The position numbers and the translations under genes were made by a program. Under the pieces are notes generated by a model. The model was not told the DNA's origin. It saw only the letters and a list, made by a program, of their open reading frames with translations, and made no database searches. This document shows, piece by piece, positions 6,167 to 10,174 of a stretch of 10,174 bases of DNA. Location: NCBI GenBank assembly GCA_037132395.1, contig JBAXPC010000023.1:1-10174 (forward strand), written 5' to 3'. Source of the DNA: SICB01 sp037132395. GTDB lineage: Bacteria > Patescibacteriota > Saccharimonadia > CAILAD01 > BJGX01. Positions within the stretch are counted from its first letter, which is position 1; every line of letters starts with the position of its first letter.

Positions 6167-6994
6167 ATGAAAAACGAGCTCGTAATACGTCCGCAAAAGC
6201 GAATGCACATTAACCTCAAAGAACTACTCAGTTATCATGAACTGTTTTTTTACTTTGCTTGGCGCGATGTAAAGGTCCGCTACAAGCAGACCGCCATTGG
6301 CGCTAGTTGGGCTATCTTGCAGCCGTTCATTACGATGGTGGTGTTTACGCTGTTCTTTAATAAAGTTGCCGGCATCAACTCTGGCAATAGTGCTGTGCCC
6401 TACGCTATATTCTCCTATACCGGATTGCTGTTTTGGAACTACTTCTCGCAGGCGCTAACTCGCTCTGCCAATAGCTTAGTGGACAACCAGTCGATTATTA
6501 CTAAGGTTTACTTCCCAAGGCTTATTCCGCCACTTTCATCTACACTATCCGCCTTAATCGACTTTGGGTTTGCTTCAGTAATATTCGTTGGGCTACTTAT
6601 TTACTTCCAGTTTGCTCCAACGCTATTTGGGCTGCTTATCCTCGTCCCGGCCCTACTTGTTACCTTTATAGCCGCCTCTGGCGCCGGTATGTTCTTGGCG
6701 GCGGTGAATGTAAAGTATCGTGATGTTAAGCAGGCCCTGCCATTTTTTATTCAAACAGGCTTGTTCCTTACTCCGGTCATATACCCAATCACTCAGGTAC
6801 CTCAGCAGTATCAGTGGTTACTCTACCTCAACCCTATGACGGGCGTAATTAACGCCATACGGTCGAGCTTTTTGGGTACAGCCCCGATCAACTGGTCACT
6901 AACCGCCATTTCTGTAGCTAGTGCATTATTTTTATTTGCCTTTGGCTTATATTACTTTAAAGGGCAAGAAAAGGATTTCGCGGATATTATATGA
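6167..6994 (+). CDS. wzm: ABC-2 type polysaccharide exporter, permease subunit
   Basis: This is the membrane half of a Wzm/Wzt-type ABC transporter that moves a lipid-linked or finished polysaccharide across the cytoplasmic membrane. It has 275 residues with an amphipathic N-terminus (LKELLSYHELFFYFAWRDVK from 17) and about six hydrophobic segments (near 43-66, 78-98, 130-150, 151-181, 192-210 and 243-264). The family hallmark RDVKVRYKQTAIGASW (33-48) and the loop motif NVKYRDVKQALPF (181-193) are both present. There is no Shine-Dalgarno site; the start is 8 bases after the fcl stop and 7 bases after a TATAAT box. Its stop overlaps the wzt start (ATGA at 6991-6994), typical of coupled transporter subunits. 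In a single-membrane cell the cargo would be a wall-linked glycan rather than O-antigen (inference). Related TagG-type teichoic acid exporters are the main alternative. Confidence 0.93.
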   Translation: MKNELVIRPQKRMHINLKELLSYHELFFYFAWRDVKVRYKQTAIGASWAILQPFITMVVFTLFFNKVAGINSGNSAVPYAIFSYTGLLFWNYFSQALTRSANSLVDNQSIITKVYFPRLIPPLSSTLSALIDFGFASVIFVGLLIYFQFAPTLFGLLILVPALLVTFIAASGAGMFLAAVNVKYRDVKQALPFFIQTGLFLTPVIYPITQVPQQYQWLLYLNPMTGVINAIRSSFLGTAPINWSLTAISVASALFLFAFGLYYFKGQEKDFADII

Positions 6995-8241
6995 GTACAA
7001 GCAAGCCAATCATCGAAGTAAAACATTTATCTAAGGTTTATAACATCGGCCACGAGCAAAAGAGTGCGCCGGGTACTCTTACCTTCCGCGATAGTATCGT
7101 CCAAACTATGCGCAAGCCACTCGAAATATTTACTGGCCATAAGATGAAGCAAGAAAAGTTTTGGGCGCTTAAAGACATCAATCTCGACGTACAGCCCGGA
7201 GATACAATCGGCCTTATAGGGAAGAATGGTTCAGGCAAGTCCACCTTACTCAAGGTGTTGTCTCGTATTGTGGAGCCTACAGAGGGGGAAATTACTATGC
7301 GTGGCCGCTCGGCCAGTCTGTTAGAGGTTGGTACTGGCTTCCATCCGGAGCTTTCTGGTAGAGAGAACATTTTCTTCAACGGGGCAATCTTGGGGATGAG
7401 TCAAAAGGAAATTAAAAGTAAGTTTGACGAGATTGTTGCTTTCAGTGGCGTGGAGAAATTCCTTGACACTCCAGTTAAGTTTTATTCGAGCGGTATGTAT
7501 GTACGCTTGGCATTTGCCGTAGCTGCGCACCTAGAGCCCGACATACTAATTGTCGATGAGGTATTGGCTGTGGGCGATGCGGAATTCCAAAAGAAGAGCC
7601 TGGGAAAGATGAAGGACGTTACAGCAGACAAGAATCGTACAGTAATATTCGTGAGCCACAACATGGAGGCTATTCAGTCTATCTGTAATAAAGTTGCTTG
7701 GGTTTCAAACGGCGAGATTAAGGAGTTTGGAGATACCGAAAAAGTTGTCGCAAGCTACCAAGCCTATGATTCTGGAGCAAACCAACTCTCTGTCGCTAAA
7801 AGGAAGGATCGACAAGGAACTGGCGTCGCCAGACTCACAGGGCTTAAGGTTGAGGAGAATATTGTAAGGTCAAAAGAACTAACAATTAAGCTTGCTATCG
7901 GTAGCAATGCAAACGAAGCATTCGTTGATTTTAAGCTATCACTAGACATATACGATAGTAGAGGTACGAATATTGCGAACCTACTCAACAGTACTATTGG
8001 TAAGAAACTTACAATTAAACCAGGTAAAAACATCGTCAATGTTAGGATGACCAACTTCAACTTAGTGCCAGGTGAATATACTATTAACACTTTTCTAGCT
8101 AAGGATCAGTACAACTCGGAGATATTTGATTGGCTAGAGGGGGCGGCAGTTTTGCACGTGCCAGCATATGATTATTACGACCAGGGTGCTCCACCTAGTG
8201 TTAATGGCAAAGTTAGTTATGTGGATTATGAGATTGATTAG
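6991..8241 (+). CDS. wzt: Polysaccharide ABC exporter ATPase with C-terminal glycan-binding domain
   Basis: This is the ATP-hydrolysing partner of Wzm. Residues 1-260 form the nucleotide-binding domain: Walker A GKNGSGKST (77-85), signature region YSSGMYVRLAFAVAAH (165-180), Walker B ILIVDEVLAVGD (185-196, catalytic E190) and the switch histidine in VSHN (H223). Residues about 275-416 are an extra beta-rich domain of the Wzt C-terminal type. In studied O-antigen exporters (E. coli O9a, Klebsiella O2a-like systems) this domain binds the non-reducing end of the specific chain to be exported. The plain TagH-type alternative lacks such a domain. By hand count, GC is about 47% over 7201-7560 but about 35% over 7861-8100, suggesting the recognition domain has been exchanged. 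It overlaps wzm by 4 bases and the FkbM gene by 14, so all three are probably co-translated. Confidence 0.93.
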   Translation: MSTSKPIIEVKHLSKVYNIGHEQKSAPGTLTFRDSIVQTMRKPLEIFTGHKMKQEKFWALKDINLDVQPGDTIGLIGKNGSGKSTLLKVLSRIVEPTEGEITMRGRSASLLEVGTGFHPELSGRENIFFNGAILGMSQKEIKSKFDEIVAFSGVEKFLDTPVKFYSSGMYVRLAFAVAAHLEPDILIVDEVLAVGDAEFQKKSLGKMKDVTADKNRTVIFVSHNMEAIQSICNKVAWVSNGEIKEFGDTEKVVASYQAYDSGANQLSVAKRKDRQGTGVARLTGLKVEENIVRSKELTIKLAIGSNANEAFVDFKLSLDIYDSRGTNIANLLNSTIGKKLTIKPGKNIVNVRMTNFNLVPGEYTINTFLAKDQYNSEIFDWLEGAAVLHVPAYDYYDQGAPPSVNGKVSYVDYEID

Positions 8242-8923
8242 TAAGCTACTTTATGGGCTTGGCTATCGAGCGAAGCCAGACTATAAATTAATCTCTTACT
8301 CGCAAGAAGGTGAAGACTTAGTATTGCGCCGCTTTCTTAAGGACGAAACAGAGCCCGGGTTTTATGTTGATATTGGTGCTCATCACCCAGAGAGGTTTTC
8401 AAATACTGCATATTACAGCAAGCTGGGCTGGCGCGGTATCAATATAGACGCAGACCCCAATCTGATTGATCAGTTTATTGCCTCAAGACCAAATGACATT
8501 AATCTAGCGTTGGGCGTTGGCCTGGACGAGGCAGCTATGGTATTCCATATCTTTAACGAAAAAGCACTCAATACATTCGATGAAAATCTTGCCGCTGAAA
8601 GATCTAAAGTGCCACATTACTATGTTGAGGCAAAAAGGAAGGTGGCGATACTACCCTTAGCAAAAATACTAAAAGACTACCTGCCCAAGGGACAGAAAAT
8701 TAGTTTTATGAGCGTCGATGTCGAGGGCAAAGATTTGGAAGTCCTTAAGTCTAATGATTGGTCCCAATATAGACCAGACTATATTATTACAGAGTGCCTG
8801 GAGGCCAGGCGCCTACTAGAGATAGGCGCTGATCCCGTAGTGAAGTACCTGACTAAGCAGGGCTACGAACCAATAGCTAAGACCCTGTACAGTATATTCT
8901 TTCAGGATGTCAGTAATGACTAA
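8228..8923 (+). CDS. FkbM-family SAM-dependent methyltransferase
   Basis: This is a 231-residue class I methyltransferase of the FkbM type, usually an O-methyltransferase acting on sugars or small molecules. SAM-binding motif I is GFYVDIGAHHPERFSNT (44-60), with an acidic residue at the end of strand 2 (INIDADPNLI, 71-80). The late family motif FMSVDVEGKDLEVLKSNDW (160-178) is clear. The start was set at the ATG 8228 because MRLISKLLYGLGY matches the usual basic, amphipathic N-terminus; ATG codons at 8204 and 8219 are also in frame and no Shine-Dalgarno site decides. It overlaps the end of wzt by 14 bases. Its place straight after a Wzt with a glycan-recognition domain suggests it methylates the exported glycan, perhaps as the end cap (inference). 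Confidence 0.88.
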   Translation: MRLISKLLYGLGYRAKPDYKLISYSQEGEDLVLRRFLKDETEPGFYVDIGAHHPERFSNTAYYSKLGWRGINIDADPNLIDQFIASRPNDINLALGVGLDEAAMVFHIFNEKALNTFDENLAAERSKVPHYYVEAKRKVAILPLAKILKDYLPKGQKISFMSVDVEGKDLEVLKSNDWSQYRPDYIITECLEARRLLEIGADPVVKYLTKQGYEPIAKTLYSIFFQDVSND

Positions 8924-10174
8924 GCAGATACCAGTTGCACTTTTTGTTTTTAATCGCCACCAAGACTTACAGAGTACGCTCGACTGTCTCAAGAAAAGTG
9001 GAGTCCGAAATCTTTGGGTATTTGCCGATGGGCCTAGAACCACAGAAGAGAAAGAATTGACGGACCAAGTCCGGGAGATAATAAGCGATATCGAATGGGT
9101 TGTGCCAAAGATACACTACCAACAAAATAACATTGGTCTTAGCGAATCGATTCGGAATGGTTTGGACACTGTTTTTAAAAAGCACGACTGCGTGATTGTT
9201 ATCGAAGACGACATCTGTGTAGCGCCAGTATTTTATAACTACATGGTGAAGTGCTTAGAGAGATATAGGGATCGGTCAGATATCCTTGGCGTAACAGGGT
9301 TGCGCTATCCGTTTTCGCGGAGGAGTCTTAATAAAGCTGAAGAGGATGTGTTCTTAGCGCCCAGATTCTCTTCTTGGGGATGGGGAACATGGAAAGATAA
9401 ATGGGAGCAAATTGATTTTAATCTGAGCCACATAGAAAAGAGGCTCCAGGAAAGCCCATCAATAGATCTGGGTATTGCCGGGAGTGATGCAGCTACTAGT
9501 ATTGAATTGTTGCGTAACGGAAATTTGAGTGGCTGTTGGGATGTATATGTCTTGATGAATATGCTACTTAATAACCAATCTTTCGTGTGGCCAAAGTACA
9601 ATATGGTCGAGAATACGGGCTTGCTTGAGGGGACACATGCCGATGGCGAAGCTCCCAATTGGGTCTTAAGATGGGAAAAGCCAGCTGAAAAGAGTTTAAT
9701 CGCCCCCGCGGACTTAAGAAAAAGTGGTATGATAGTAGGTGACTTCGTGGATTTTTTTAATTTGTCACAGAGTTTGAGTATGAAAGGAAAAACTATGTTA
9801 AAGAGGGTTCTTAAGAAGGGCGTTAACGCCATCGGTATAGACGTCGTTAGGGTAAAAAAACAACCAAAGAAAGGGAGTATAAACCCAGCAGACTACTCGA
9901 CTACAGATGCACCAATGGAGGTTCCGTGCCAAAAGGAAAGCTACTTTTTGATTTTGAACAAGTATATCAAAGAGGGCGATCGGGTTCTTGATGTTGGTAT
10001 GGGTTTAGGCTATGGCATGAACCTACTCTCTATCAAGGCTAAAGAAGTTTATGCAGTAGATGTTGATAAAAAAGCGGTAAAATATTGCACTGAGCATAAT
10101 CTAGATAAAAACCCTAAAATCAAAGAGTTAAAAATTTATGATGGCTATAAATTACCATATAAGGACAACTACTT
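8916..10174 (+). CDS. Glycosyltransferase fused to a SAM-dependent methyltransferase (3' partial)
   Basis: One unbroken frame of 419 codons runs to the window edge. Residues 1-270 are a GT-A glycosyltransferase of the GT2/GNT-I-like type: VALFVFNRHQDLQ (7-19), FADGPR (36-41), metal- and nucleotide-binding IEDD (96-99) and the acceptor-side signature SSWGWGTWKDKW (152-163). Residues about 294-419 begin a class I methyltransferase: a basic, amphipathic lead (MLKRVLKKGVNAIGIDVVRVKK, first half at 294-304), then SAM motif I RVLDVGMGLGYG (356-367) and VDVD (381-384). The ATG 8916 overlaps the FkbM stop by 8 bases and has AGGA at 8904-8907. An internal ATG at 9795 (residue 294), with AAAGGA 6 bases before it, sits just where the methyltransferase begins. 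The two could thus be a fusion, or the methyltransferase may also be made alone. The acceptor sugar is unknown. Confidence 0.85.
   Translation, partial: MTKQIPVALFVFNRHQDLQSTLDCLKKSGVRNLWVFADGPRTTEEKELTDQVREIISDIEWVVPKIHYQQNNIGLSESIRNGLDTVFKKHDCVIVIEDDICVAPVFYNYMVKCLERYRDRSDILGVTGLRYPFSRRSLNKAEEDVFLAPRFSSWGWGTWKDKWEQIDFNLSHIEKRLQESPSIDLGIAGSDAATSIELLRNGNLSGCWDVYVLMNMLLNNQSFVWPKYNMVENTGLLEGTHADGEAPNWVLRWEKPAEKSLIAPADLRKSGMIVGDFVDFFNLSQSLSMKGKTMLKRVLKKGVNAIGIDVVRVKKQPKKGSINPADYSTTDAPMEVPCQKESYFLILNKYIKEGDRVLDVGMGLGYGMNLLSIKAKEVYAVDVDKKAVKYCTEHNLDKNPKIKELKIYDGYKLPYKDNY
9783..9788 (+). promoter_or_regulatory. Internal ribosome binding site before the methyltransferase module
   Basis: AAAGGA lies 6 bases before an in-frame ATG at 9795, at the start of the methyltransferase part of the fused gene. 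It may be a relic of two separate genes or may still drive separate translation of the methyltransferase. Confidence 0.4.

Noticed and set aside
9305..9832. Minus-strand open frame of 175 codons opposite the glycosyltransferase
   Set aside because: The plus strand encodes recognisable GT motifs over the same bases; the minus product shows no family features or ribosome site.

Overview
The window looks like a cell-surface glycan locus from a member of Candidatus Saccharibacteria (TM7) or a close Patescibacteria relative. This is inferred mainly from the secreted protein at 3056-5044. Its N-terminal half resembles, from memory, a cysteine-rich secreted family common in Saccharibacteria and some Actinobacteria (conserved stretches resembling QNFLNSK, INPQVILVTLQKE, GFGCPD and YTPYQPNAAALNNLYG). 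UGA is read as a stop (it ends galE), so the code is not the UGA=Gly code of SR1/Gracilibacteria. No rRNA, tRNA, CRISPR array or insertion sequence was seen.

Layout. On the minus strand lie a truncated membrane-protein start (1-88) and manC (134-1174), which makes GDP-mannose. A 72-base divergent promoter region follows. Everything to the right is on the plus strand: galE (1247-2257); a 256-base gap with two small hairpins and a possible gene remnant; then a two-gene, overlapping pair of a small membrane-anchored protein (2514-3059) and a large secreted protein (3056-5044). The large protein joins a lysozyme-like domain, two NBR1-type Ig-like domains and a bulb-type mannose-binding lectin domain. 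Next come fcl (GDP-L-fucose synthase, 5085-6158), the glycan ABC exporter wzm-wzt (6167-8241), an FkbM-type methyltransferase (8228-8923), and a glycosyltransferase fused in frame to a SAM methyltransferase that runs off the right edge (8916-10174).

How it fits together. ManC and Fcl supply GDP-mannose and GDP-L-fucose, although the intermediate dehydratase Gmd is not in the window. GalE supplies UDP-Gal and, from its active-site gate residue, probably also UDP-GalNAc. The glycosyltransferase and methyltransferases would build and cap a polysaccharide, and Wzm/Wzt would export it. Wzt carries the extra C-terminal domain that in studied systems recognises the finished, often methylated, chain end. 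The lectin/lysozyme-like protein and its coupled membrane protein are the unusual cargo: a secreted carbohydrate-binding and possibly wall-cutting protein embedded in a glycan synthesis and export locus. In an epibiont lineage this suggests a role in surface organisation or host attachment.

Two general signals stand out. Several promoter-proximal genes have a TATAAT-like box 6-7 bases before the start codon, which would give leaderless mRNAs, whereas internal genes tend to have Shine-Dalgarno sites. The C-terminal modules of Wzt and of the glycosyltransferase fusion are clearly more AT-rich than their N-terminal parts, which suggests module exchange.
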